Assembly (NCBI GenBank): GCA_963924555.1
Contig: OZ004582.1
Coordinates: 8,465,927-8,529,926, forward strand
Length of the DNA: 64,000 nt
DNA from: Crambe crambe
Taxonomy: Eukaryota; Porifera; Demospongiae; Poecilosclerida; Crambeidae
Direction: 5' to 3'
Shown in pieces: positions 35,701 to 40,521 of this stretch. Made by a program: the position numbers and the translations under genes. A model generated the notes under the pieces. It was given only the letters and a program-made list of their open reading frames with translations, had not been told where the DNA came from and did not search any database. The number at the start of each line of letters is the position of its first letter. Positions within the stretch are counted from its first letter, which is position 1.

Positions 35701-37272
35701 TTCCCCCAACTACCATTCCACCTACTTGTATTTCTTAGCCAACTGCTGCAAGGCCAAGATGCTGCCCAGCCAGGTAGCCTGGTTATCAGAGGTGAGATAC
35801 GAGTGAACGCTAGTCACCACCCCTGTCCATTTGTCTGGAAAGTCATGCCGAATTATCTGCTCCAGACACACACACAGCTGCCGACTACAAGGAGAGAAAT
35901 GTGACAAAATGCTCTGTAAATATTAGAGCTATTCATATTCTTATAATATAATAACCCAACACTTCTCTAAACAATAGAATAAGATCTTGATCGGATATCC
36001 AGTACCCTTAATGTTTCACAACCCTTGCATTTCCCCAGTATCTAAAACAATCATTTCTAGCACTAACTATAATGGTTAGATATGCAGTATTCCATGATAC
36101 AAGCTTTTCCCTTAAAATGGTCGAGTTATTTCAAGTCTTCCCATGCTTATTTAAGACTCTTGCCCATAATTACCTAATGTTTAGCGGACTCTGTATGATT
36201 GAAGCAACAACGTTTTCTCTAATGACAGTCCTGCTCTCCTCATCTATAGAGTAAGGTTGTTCTCCTTCGGCTAGTTCATTGGCTTCCTTCCCTTTCCAGA
36301 ACTTGAATACCGTGTTCTTCAGATATACGGCAGCTGTATCGTTATACACAGAACAATACATTATAGGTAGGAAGTCAAAATATTCAGTAGATGGCAAGGA
36401 ATTGATGTATGTGACCCATAATACCGCTGATGTTATTTCTTGGTGCAATGAAAATTAATTATCTGTCCCTTCTAGTCTACATGCATAGCATTGGCTAAAT
36501 CTTACCTGCTTGTCGTAGTGGTATAGCTATAGAGTTATCCAGTGTTATTTGGAGTAAACATGGCGAAAATCCAGGTTGCTGGTTCACCTACATAAGAGTT
36601 TAGATAAGTGAATGGACTGAACCACTATCATGGCATTGATTATAGATCAAAGCATACTTGTGGGTTAATCGCACTATAAGTGTTTTCTCACAGATAATAA
36701 TCAGGCCTTCTTAATAATGAAAAGATACTTATCGCACTATAATAAATATGTTTTACAGAAAATGAAAAGTGGGATTGCTACCTTAGTGGGACATGTATAG
36801 TGCAATATTCAAGATGGACACAATGTAATATCCTATTGAAGTTAAGGGAGTAAACTTCCCTTTATTAGGATGATTGAATATGGTGGCTTTGCTCTACTCT
36901 GTGTCCATATAAACCATTACCGAACCTCACTATTATATTAAGCATTTAATGAAGGATATATGTACAATAACCATACAAAAAAGAGATCACTATAATTATT
37001 ATTATAAGGATAAGGAAGAGAGAGATACTCTACGCTTACAAAGCCCTGGTTTCATTGTTAGTATCCTTAGCACCTCATAATATACATAGAGTAGCCTACA
37101 TAGAAGCTGAATTTATATCTACGTCGAACAAAACCCTATGTGAGGTGAAACTCTACTATAAGTGCGAATTAATTAGAGTGATTCTTACTTCTTCGAGGAT
37201 TTTTTCTGCCTCCTGCCTCAGGTTGGGGTCCAGGGTCTGGCCGAGAGCTGTGACTATCGTGCTTATGTCCAT
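13690..37272 (-). CDS. IPO7: importin-7/8 (nuclear import receptor), 26 exons, 1043 aa
   Basis: Exons in transcript order: 37189-37272, 36506-36587, 36174-36333, 35726-35884, 35308-35464, 26759-26848, 26446-26611, 26276-26378, 25954-26099, 25623-25822, 24949-25038, 24813-24887, 24547-24678, 24366-24485, 24066-24197, 17070-17136, 16854-16979, 15803-15993, 15652-15738, 15425-15558, 14778-14920, 14620-14688, 14416-14498, 14201-14336, 13909-14025, 13690-13772. All phases fit, and the 3132 nt give 1043 aa, close to the roughly 1040 aa usual for importin-7. Recognisable stretches include the N-terminal [81 protein letters not shown] and [12 protein letters not shown]. An acidic loop and a [18 protein letters not shown] C-terminus follow. 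It is a HEAT-repeat beta-karyopherin carrying ribosomal proteins, histone H1 and signalling cargo into the nucleus with Ran. Introns 5 and 15 are large and contain other genes; the rest are mostly short. IPO7 and IPO8 cannot be separated here. Confidence 0.95.
15006..15209. mobile_element. inverted-repeat element in importin-7 intron 20
   Basis: AATCCAGATTCAACCC (15006-15021) is matched exactly in inverted orientation by GGGTTGAATCTGGATT (15194-15209). Internal TTGAACCC/GGGTTGAA repeats occur as well. There is no coding capacity. Confidence 0.5.
17544..19871 (-). CDS. RING-like / TRAF-zinc-finger protein with SH2- and SH3-type tail motifs, 775 aa
   Basis: A single coding exon. The ATG at 19871 ([10 protein letters not shown]) is the first ATG; the frame is open 15 codons further but without another. 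Residues about 40-85 form a RING-like finger (CICSSC, then [11 protein letters not shown]) in which the usual His ligand of CGHxFC is Ser. About 100-260 hold TRAF-type zinc fingers ([37 protein letters not shown]). A coiled coil follows (about 265-300). The remainder is low-complexity and has no MATH/TRAF-C domain. The tail carries tyrosine motifs VYENN, IYEELD, SYENV and VYEDLD (YxN is a GRB2-type SH2 site) and proline motifs [18 protein letters not shown] and PPIPPKN (SH3-type). Family knowledge: TRAF-type RING/ZnF proteins are ubiquitin ligases or receptor adaptors. Inference: a phospho-regulated adaptor. It lies inside importin-7 intron 15 on the same strand. Confidence 0.85.
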   Translation of the reverse strand: MAVQNKDKLKVSFRRGNMGINRSKPLIIEMEFLSSIPKKCICSSCQQLLKDPCLLTCCGSAFCKECVNRLNGSTKKCSRDKCGKEYTVISEGSKIEDLRKKLLGLKVYCPMRGNGCRWTGVIEQLEKDHLKSSSEDLSACQFQEVHCPNQCGTFLPRGKMKEHRLSHCTRQLALCSHCGIEGKIEEILIHQRMCPSTPVQCDKCKIKGIPRCDILAHLEEKCPQRIIFCKYRYVGCYDEIKFVDISDHNSKCYQKHLDLLSEKLQFVSNENIELCQEVEELRKENEHLAKILSMESDTISSSYVVMRPAQEKPSKPTTISPKSSFDSLPEGISSGPLPMSSISTLGSLPSVFENLTSSPSFNLSDPFHFSNNAIGALIDFSEDHSCSVPLSSKSLVKSQSLNDEITLPVAHQVSFYLPQEDKPLLGSSVSSASSLLEDQCSPDVHATDLISGVYENNREIEAVLQEERHLDNAGSIMDSAAKNMVQSCIYEELDMFNGVVGNSPPNVPPRNPPKKKKSYENVKVKHQPTATSKQMESSVVGPDVGVYEDLDKLMKEVTGTKQNLATTDGGLSSNPLEVGAQGITSDISVPGPQLSKELSEKKVRNLFQIEDPNGCRPILNGSSSSVPDQFRSRSKSAGNFLASENGYKRPVDIASKTETSSVPLPKISSKTLNVAIAKETGSVYSGANSPPTKKDAELSITDTPPKSHNPKKVSFQLPGGDKPPVPPKNIKLYRKAGEKPPIPPKNFTMKGGVDPAFIVELNSKLQDQVAKTGTL
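20448..22340 (-). CDS. RING-like / TRAF-zinc-finger protein with proline-rich tail, 630 aa
   Basis: One coding exon, with the ATG at 22340 two bases after a CATAG acceptor. A donor (AAG|GTAAGTAC) near 22420 suggests a spliced 5' leader. Residues about 50-95 form the RING-like finger ([17 protein letters not shown], again Ser where His is expected). TRAF zinc fingers follow ([42 protein letters not shown]), then a coiled coil (about 265-310) and a disordered tail with no MATH domain. Tail motifs include [24 protein letters not shown] and VYLTM (YxxM, a PI3K-type SH2 site). It is a paralogue of the neighbour at 17544-19871, 576 bp away in the same orientation, and sits in the same importin-7 intron. 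A role as an E3-like adaptor is inferred. Confidence 0.85.
   Translation of the reverse strand: MNLYSLYKMESVSPTVASPGISSSRLDLHQEISDNVMVELTFVSTIPKECLCTLCKHLMSETCHVTCCGSTYCQKCIGRMSVQSCPCTKCNAKRYTVEVDKKDQALEKLIQGLRVYCPMKANGCLWSGIVSALDNHIKLGEFGVNDTSSCRFFQVKCPRNCGASVRRRDMDEHIHLDCDMREVKCEYCGLFKNTAMHVRTVHHSTCSSYPIDCPNGCKMPGLKRSMLSSHIIGECPLRSISCDYQSIGCDAEINLRNRDKHYQDYLHEHMSLMSEKLISVSQENEELHSLCHNLQKTCDKLEEQYNFLFSLCCDSNNISAGSYLVVERQGSLRRISMSETPPPLPPRDNISNSSLTLPPQESKNSNSERTATLPPEKRGKMPLPRTFNNKSLSNLLEIDELPEQKSTIEEDNSITRSNSWTSTLDSSYGYRSDFIDQAPLPQGENMRRYEYPENFLSKFDTPKLLSPPKKKLPPPNSKKPSVDNVSPYSNSGMLLYSPQKAALTKSLILEEIPSDTSPSGVQTSTKVISAENFAPAENPVPDLRKHETQMKPPVPIPRRKKSGDEFTWNGTETVGRHAEVYKDPPVGSFSMPSHNRKVSGNMIAPNPVYLTMSKGWGSPKDEQSHVSELL
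22343..24065. other. 5' part of importin-7 intron 15, no gene seen
   Basis: Contains the likely 5' leader of the TRAF-type gene (around 22420), a C-rich repeat at 22610-22690 resembling the element at 9435, a (TGT)n tract at about 23691-23740 and a poly-G run at about 23817-23841. No coding exon was recognised. Confidence 0.6.
23817..23841. repeat. poly-G run
   Basis: About 25 consecutive G in the plus strand, preceded by a (TGT)n tract at 23691-23740. Both lie within importin-7 intron 15. Confidence 0.9.
27064..29088 (-). CDS. TRIM-NHL protein (RING, B-box, coiled coil, filamin, NHL), 674 aa
   Basis: A single exon. The ATG at 29088 gives [15 protein letters not shown], matching the starts of the paralogues; the frame stays open 13 codons upstream without an ATG. 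The RING is C3HC4 (C15, C18, C30, H32, C35, C38, then CPDC). The B-box (CSEH, CETC, CWKC, HHDHD) lies at about 105-145 and the coiled coil at about 150-270. The filamin repeat at about 285-385 ends [11 protein letters not shown] repeats ([25 protein letters not shown]) run to the end, SENNRIHFF. Family members combine E3 ligase activity with NHL beta-propeller binding of RNA or protein. The gene lies in importin-7 intron 5 on the same strand. The NHL propeller is about six blades. Confidence 0.9.
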   Translation of the reverse strand: MAEKTLKKVEEQLNCSICLETYKDPKFLQCLHAFCKPCLEKLVKNQKGKLSITCPDCRKVTPVPAKGVAGLQIAFRIANVLEVMKEHKKVHPIPVNCSEHNKERELFCETCENLICWKCAIKGGKHHDHDYQPLDEAFEKYKEEVIPSIKPMEEKCAAIKKAVAKLDEHCGEISHQKIKVEDNIHNTAKQIHQIVDLRKSELIDQLDQLTRGKLDDLAGQRDNMETIHARLSSCLEFVKDSVITDNREEVLKMRTNVVKQVSELAPAQKIKPVLECDFLFSVSSDSFAAFKSYGTIIAFDPLNCHALGIGKKAVVGHKSTAVINVKDDSCVDLTSSFYCELISEITGSVVKGDVKKKGQNQYEISYQPAVKGRHQLHIKIKAHHIQGSPFTVEAGLSVQKLGTPYQTIDKAEHPWGVMVNRKGSLVVTEFDKHRVTIFSPRGEKIRSFGMHGHNEGQFNHPCGVALDDEENIFIADCDNHRIQKFTADGQFLRAVGAVGSGPKQFNSPKDIAFNPANKKLYVADMSNHRIQVLKPDLTFANPFGRKGNGRGRFSLPWAIAFNNVGEIYVTDSGHNCIQVFNTEGRFLRMFKSGDREVFEGPVGVTIDANDNVYISEDEFSSDIHRVSVFDLHGQFLTSFGRKDIGENFSPCGLTVDSSGVLYVCNSENNRIHFF
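29230..29242. promoter_or_regulatory. NRF1-like palindrome upstream of TRIM-NHL gene
   Basis: ACGCATGCGTTA lies about 145 bp before the start at 29088 (minus strand). It is similar to motifs before other predicted starts in the window. Confidence 0.3.
29355..29618 (-). pseudogene. TRIM RING fragment, dead
   Basis: On the minus strand an ATG at 29618 begins MAEVT, then the frame breaks. A second frame resumes [22 protein letters not shown], stop, [16 protein letters not shown]. The last cysteine pair is deleted, and a TGVAGL and [11 protein letters not shown] remnant follows with more stops. It matches the first 90 or so codons of the neighbour at 29736-31838. It is a truncated copy with frameshift, stops and an internal deletion, lying between two intact TRIM genes. 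Nothing of the B-box or NHL part is seen here. Confidence 0.85.
29736..31838 (-). CDS. TRIM-NHL protein (RING, B-box, coiled coil, filamin, NHL), 700 aa
   Basis: A single exon starting at the [23 protein letters not shown]15-C18-C30-H32-C35-C38-C55-C58 is intact. The linker is [16 protein letters not shown]. The B-box is at about 113-155 (CLEH, CETC, CWKC, HQDHD), with a coiled coil to about 280. The filamin repeat (GSPFTVRV) ends near 400, followed by NHL repeats ending [10 protein letters not shown]. It serves as the intact reference for the broken gene at 3174 and the fragment at 29355. It sits in importin-7 intron 5 on the same strand, 160 bp from the next TRIM gene. Expected to be an E3 ubiquitin ligase with a propeller binding surface. 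Its partner is unknown. Confidence 0.9.
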   Translation of the reverse strand: MAEVALKKLEERLNCAICLDTYIDPKLLQCFHVFCRECLVKLVVRDQQGQLILACPSCRQATSVPANGVAGLQSAFQTNELLEVLEEYYKKKAETSSPEEVMKSDMPTKKGIPNCLEHADKERELYCETCSDLICWKCAIKGGMHQDHDYQPLKEAFERYKEEIAPSLAPMEEKLEVVEKALVQLDKRHGEVSDQQATIEADIHNTAGQLHEMINMRSAELIDKLHQKTQGKLKNLAVQRDEMETTQAQLSSCVGFVKETLQAESQGKILTMKASIVKQVNGLTPALKTDELKPNTENDLFFSALPAISTMCQTYGEIGTLKLPDPLKCHTSGKGLEVATVEELSTAVIQVRDVPCLDPIHSFQCELVSEITGASVKGNFKKKEVNLFEVSYQPTVKGKHHLSIKVKDGHIRGSPFTVRVIYPVQKLGTPITKPIVFTENARPSGMVVSKKGEMVIMEFSKHCVSIFSPRGERLQSLYSGHGEFHFPCCGALDSEGNIFVTDSGNDRIQKFTADFRFIDTVGIRGNGPLQFYAPKGITFNVINNKVYVADTANNRIQVLNPDLTYFDMFGESGSGTKQFKNPWGIACDSTGKVYVVDNLNHRIQVFTSEGVFSHMFERDDGQPFGGPVDIAIDGNDVAYVSDHTNSSSYVCVLTLEGRVLTSFGRRGGGIGEFYGHHGLTVDSSGVLYVCDYTNDRVQIF
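31999..34095 (-). CDS. TRIM-NHL protein (RING, B-box, coiled coil, filamin, NHL), 698 aa
   Basis: A single exon from the ATG at 34095 ([15 protein letters not shown]). The RING ([17 protein letters not shown]) is complete. The B-box reads CLEH, CETC, CLKC, HHNHE, and a long coiled coil follows. The filamin-type repeat ends [11 protein letters not shown] repeats include [17 protein letters not shown] and [12 protein letters not shown]. The C-terminus extends slightly past the last NHL strand (IHVCTYLCM) compared with the other copies. It is the most upstream of the three TRIM genes in importin-7 intron 5, all sharing the host's orientation. Confidence 0.9.
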   Translation of the reverse strand: MAEKTLDKLEEELKCPVCLETYTEPKLLPCFHVFCKKCLAKLVGDEDQPVLNCPICREPGPIPSNKRASDLQSAFQIRSLLEIINEHKETAKDGESDQASPVKKIVFYCLEHTDEEIKLYCETCDQLICLKCAIKDGKHHNHEYSLISKAYDKIKEEIAASLQPAEERFEAVNATLSELNSHYEEICNQESFIEGNIENTIGQLHKCLDTRKAELMNMLHQMTREKLTVLSVQRNKLKIIQTQLSTSLDFVKRSLKANYQEVLLKMKKSIERDVKEMHSELQTGILKPNVEADMIYTVTPDLSARCLNFGKITTPAKVIASKCHATGKGLEIGVVGETCTAIMQAVDYRGDPFEEVVEKLHCELLSELMGVPIQGSVERIGQSQYEISYKPTVKGRHQLSIKVGDQPIKRSPFPVVVILLNTPILTLGNGLKGPWGVTVTTNGEVVVSEYDRHRISIFNPNGEKVRSFGMRGESYGQFKHPRGLAVDQEGNILVVDVNNHRIQKFTPEGEFLTAVGTRGNGPLRFCFPVAVAFSASKNRVYIADQNHHIQILNPDLTFSSMFGINGSGKGQFEYPCDVACDSAGKVYVADSENHRIQVFTATGRFLMLFGRCGKGREELNWPIGITIDANNILYISENYNHRVSVFTSRGQFVTSFGEEGERPGELKSPRGLAVDKSGVLYVCDSMNKCIHVCTYLCM
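34430..34534 (+). other. possible orphan terminal exon
   Basis: A strong pyrimidine tract and acceptor (CTATTCTTGCTACAG) is followed in phase 0 by [20 protein letters not shown] and a Pro/Gln-rich end (QQSAPAAV) to TAA. The reading looks protein-like. No matching upstream exon was found on the plus strand between 34096 and 34429 and I do not recognise the protein, so it may be the tail of an undetected small gene or a gene fragment. It lies inside importin-7 intron 5, antisense to the host. Confidence 0.3.
34857..35134. mobile_element. long foldback element (113-bp arms)
   Basis: Left arm 34857-34969 and right arm 35022-35134 are near-perfect inverted copies (outer ends TATGCTAAATAAA and TTTATTTAGCATA, inner ends CACTGCCT and AGGCAGTG). 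They are separated by a 52-bp spacer. There is no open frame. It would form a long hairpin in importin-7 pre-mRNA, since it lies in intron 5. Probably a MITE or foldback element. Confidence 0.8.
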
Positions 37273-37490
37273 ATTACTCACAGCGGCAGAAAAGCAGTGC
37301 TTTGTACGCTATGGAAAGGAGGTTCACGCTATCTTCATACACACACACGTGGAATATTAAAAAGAGCGGTACGGGTCGAAGTGCATTCCTATAGAAACGT
37401 CATTACGCATGCGCACTGCACTGTACTAGACTGGAATGCTATGAATATTGTTAATTAGAGGGCGTGGCACATTCCAGCTGCAAAGGCAGA
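37273..37490. promoter_or_regulatory. divergent promoter between importin-7 and TRIM-NHL
   Basis: Only 218 bp separate the importin-7 start codon (37272, minus) from the TRIM-NHL start (37491, plus). The interval contains an NRF1-like palindrome, ACGCATGCGCACTGCAC, at about 37405-37421. No TATA box was recognised. Confidence 0.55.
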
Positions 37491-39770
37491 ATGGCTGAAA
37501 GAAAAAGGACTAGTTCTTTGAGTTTTCTGCCCAAGAAATGCGAAATGTGCTTGGGAACTTTCAGAGATCCGAAAGTCCTTCCTTGTTTTCACATAGCTTG
37601 CAGAGACTGCATCAAAGCTCTACAGGTAGGAGATATCGAGACCTTTAAATGTCCCGTAAACGGGTGCTCCAAGACATTCAAATGCGATAAGATGGACCCT
37701 GAGTCGTTGCCTGATGCTTTAGTTGCCTACCACTGGATTGATTTTACCGACTTTAAGAAAAAGATCGATAAAAAGGCCTATGTGTGTAATGTTTGTGACA
37801 AGAAAGGGCTGAGGGAAGAAATTGCAGTGGCTGTATGTGACCAGTGCAATCACATTTGTCAAAAGTGCCATAAACTTCACCTAGATGAGGTTATAAGGTA
37901 CTCAGATCATAATGTCGTGCCTCATATTGAGCTATCAAGTCAAGAAGGCGATGACTTAGGTATGGAAGTGCTTAAACGTTCCCGCTCCAGGTCTTTCATC
38001 CAGAAACGCAATGAATGCAAACTCCATCACGAAGAATGCTATAGCTTCTGCTTAGATTGCAAGGTCTTTGTCTGTCCTATTTGCATTGATACAGACCATA
38101 CCAGGCACCATTATCGAGCATCTGACATAGCAGCTGAAGAATCTGTAAAGATTATAGCCGATTCTATGCCTGAGATCAAATTAGGACAGAGCAAGATTAA
38201 TGAAGCTGTGGAATCCATTAAGAAGCATAAATGTCACGTAGAGGAACAGCAGGATGCTATTTCTTCCAACATCGATGCCGAATTTAACCACTTAATGAAA
38301 ATCCTTGAACGAAGAAAACAAAGTTTACACTCGGAACTAAATGACCTGACTAAGAGTAAAATCAGTAAACTAACAAAACAGAAGAACAATCTGGAAAGAT
38401 TATCTAGCGAAATGGAAAGAATGATCATATTTGCAGAGAGCAGCATTGTTACCTCTACACCTCATGAGCTGCTCACAAACTATCCTTTTCTACATGACAA
38501 AATTCAGGAAGGATCTAGAAGAATATTAGCTGCAGAACTTCATCCCATCGCAATAGCTAACACAGCTTTCAAATGTTCTGCTAGAAACGAAATTAAAAAC
38601 TTATCTCAAAGGAACTTAGTTGTTTATTCCAAACAAGCTGACCCCAAAATATGTTCCATTGAACGAGAGGGGTTGAAACGAGCAGAGGTTATGCGTAAAA
38701 TTCAAATGATTGTAAATATTGTGGATCAGAATGGAAAGCCCTGTTCTAGTATCCAAGACGTCACTGGTAAACTAAAGCGCTGTGAGAATGGAGTCGATTC
38801 TACAGCTGTCGTTTTCCAGGAAAACATGGGACGATATCGTATCGAAATAAATCCAGAATTCCGAGGGGAGCATGAAATCCACATTTCTGTGAACGGTCAA
38901 GCTATTTCAGGTTCTCCTTGCACTTTTAATGTCCACATGCCTCCTATACAGCTAGGAAGGGCTCAAAGTTTTCATGGCATTTATGACGTACAGTTCAAAA
39001 GACCTAGAGGGATAGTATTCAGTCCCAGTGGAGACATTTTGGTGAGTGAGTGGCAAGGACAAAAGATCATTAAACTGGATAAGCATGGATATCAGTTGAG
39101 CGCCTTGGATATCGCATGTCATCCTGCAAGCTTAGCTGTTTCTGATGCTGGGAACATATTTGTAATTGGAGGAAGTGAGATCAAATATGGTATCATAAAA
39201 TGTAACAAACAGGGGAAGATATTGAAGTCGATACAGGGAGAAGGCGAAGAAGTCTGTCGGTTCAAAAATCCACGAGGAATTAAAATTGGTCCCAAAGGTA
39301 AAGAAGTATTCATATGTGACAAAGACAACTATCGAATACAAGTTTATGATACAGATCTCAATTTCCATAGGTGCATTGACCTTCGAAAGTTGAATGTCAG
39401 CTTGAAGGCAACACCTGAGCCCAATGATTTGGCTTTTGATCGAGATGGAAACATATTCATAGCAGATTGTGCCAATAACTATATTCATCGGCTCAACTCC
39501 ATGGAACAATATGTATCCACTTTCCCGTATAATAAAGATTTTTTGGCAGGCCCCGAGTGTCTCATAGTGGACAATTTTGGCAACCTCTACATCACTGAAT
39601 CACGAAACCATTGCGTCTCAGTATTCAAGACTTCGGGGGAATTTATAACGACCTTTGGTAGCCATGGAGAAAAAGAAGGAGAATTTAAATTCCCTATGGG
39701 TATAGCTCTGGATCAGAGCGGATACTTATTTGTTTGTGATCATTGGAATAACAGGGTACAAGTATTTTGA
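37491..39770 (+). CDS. TRIM-NHL protein, second architecture (RING, two B-boxes, filamin, NHL), 759 aa
   Basis: A single exon. The ATG at 37491 (MAERKRTSSLS) is used; codons upstream are open but lack ATG. RING at about 17-62 (CEMC, CFHIACRDC, CPVNGC). A B-box1-like finger at about 100-150 (CNVC, CDQC, CQKC, DHNVVPH) and a B-box2 at about 180-220 (CKLH, CLDC, CPIC, HTRHH) precede a coiled coil (about 230-360). A filamin repeat (RGEHEIHISVNG, GSPCTFNVH) follows at about 400-490. NHL repeats run to HWNNRVQVF. The second B-box and the PVNGCSKTF-type RING end set it and 42613-44871 apart from the MAE-type TRIM genes in the importin-7 intron. Predicted E3 ligase or regulator. It is divergently paired with importin-7. 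Confidence 0.9.
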   Translation: MAERKRTSSLSFLPKKCEMCLGTFRDPKVLPCFHIACRDCIKALQVGDIETFKCPVNGCSKTFKCDKMDPESLPDALVAYHWIDFTDFKKKIDKKAYVCNVCDKKGLREEIAVAVCDQCNHICQKCHKLHLDEVIRYSDHNVVPHIELSSQEGDDLGMEVLKRSRSRSFIQKRNECKLHHEECYSFCLDCKVFVCPICIDTDHTRHHYRASDIAAEESVKIIADSMPEIKLGQSKINEAVESIKKHKCHVEEQQDAISSNIDAEFNHLMKILERRKQSLHSELNDLTKSKISKLTKQKNNLERLSSEMERMIIFAESSIVTSTPHELLTNYPFLHDKIQEGSRRILAAELHPIAIANTAFKCSARNEIKNLSQRNLVVYSKQADPKICSIEREGLKRAEVMRKIQMIVNIVDQNGKPCSSIQDVTGKLKRCENGVDSTAVVFQENMGRYRIEINPEFRGEHEIHISVNGQAISGSPCTFNVHMPPIQLGRAQSFHGIYDVQFKRPRGIVFSPSGDILVSEWQGQKIIKLDKHGYQLSALDIACHPASLAVSDAGNIFVIGGSEIKYGIIKCNKQGKILKSIQGEGEEVCRFKNPRGIKIGPKGKEVFICDKDNYRIQVYDTDLNFHRCIDLRKLNVSLKATPEPNDLAFDRDGNIFIADCANNYIHRLNSMEQYVSTFPYNKDFLAGPECLIVDNFGNLYITESRNHCVSVFKTSGEFITTFGSHGEKEGEFKFPMGIALDQSGYLFVCDHWNNRVQVF

Positions 39771-40521
39771 TTTTATGTTTTATTAGTGTTATTTATGTTG
39801 TTCTTGGAGTAACTAAAAAGCTTATTTATCTTAGCTTTATACTGATGCAATATTATGCCCATGTACTGTACATTTTTATATAGTATTAATAAGTACCCAC
39901 ACATACATTTATGTAAATATTGTTGGTGATACTAAGTACCTACATACATTTATGCATATTGTTAGTGGTAGTACATCTTTGAAATGATACTAATATTCAT
40001 TGAGGGTTTGACTTGGTTTGACACAGGGATAATAAGGTCAAGTATATGTTTTTATGCATATTTATAATATGCAAAATCATGATCAATATGCAAGTATGCA
40101 AATCTTCAAAATATGCAATATTGTTATTAGTCTCGCACACTTTTTTTGTTATAATAGCTGGGCTAAAAATTCCACTGTAATATACTATGCTGGATCACCT
40201 GATAATCATGTGTTACACCCATGTCCACAGTTCTGATTCTTCTGAATAAAAATTCTAGCTAGCTTTAATATGCAAGGTACACTAAAAATATGGTATCTTA
40301 TGTAGTATTCATTTTTTTTTTTTTTTTTTGTTGCTACTGTACTTGGAGGCTCTGTAAGGTGCTCTTTTACATATAATAATTATCCCTGACTCAAGTTGCA
40401 GTATGTGCTTGTATACCAGCTAGAGGTCTATCCCTCGGCTCTGCCTCAGTGCCTATAAAATTTTCATTAGATTATAACGCAGCTCACTATAATAACAATG
40501 AGTAATATTATTTGGTATAAG
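39771..40521. other. convergent intergenic stretch
   Basis: AT-rich DNA between the 3' ends of the plus-strand TRIM-NHL gene and the minus-strand B-box/NHL gene. It contains ATGCATATT repeats near 39950-40110 and a T run at about 40312-40330. No coding sequence was seen. Confidence 0.6.

Noticed and set aside
37055..37360. 101-aa plus-strand frame over the importin-7 start
   Set aside because: Antisense to importin-7 exon 1, which matches the family N-terminus.
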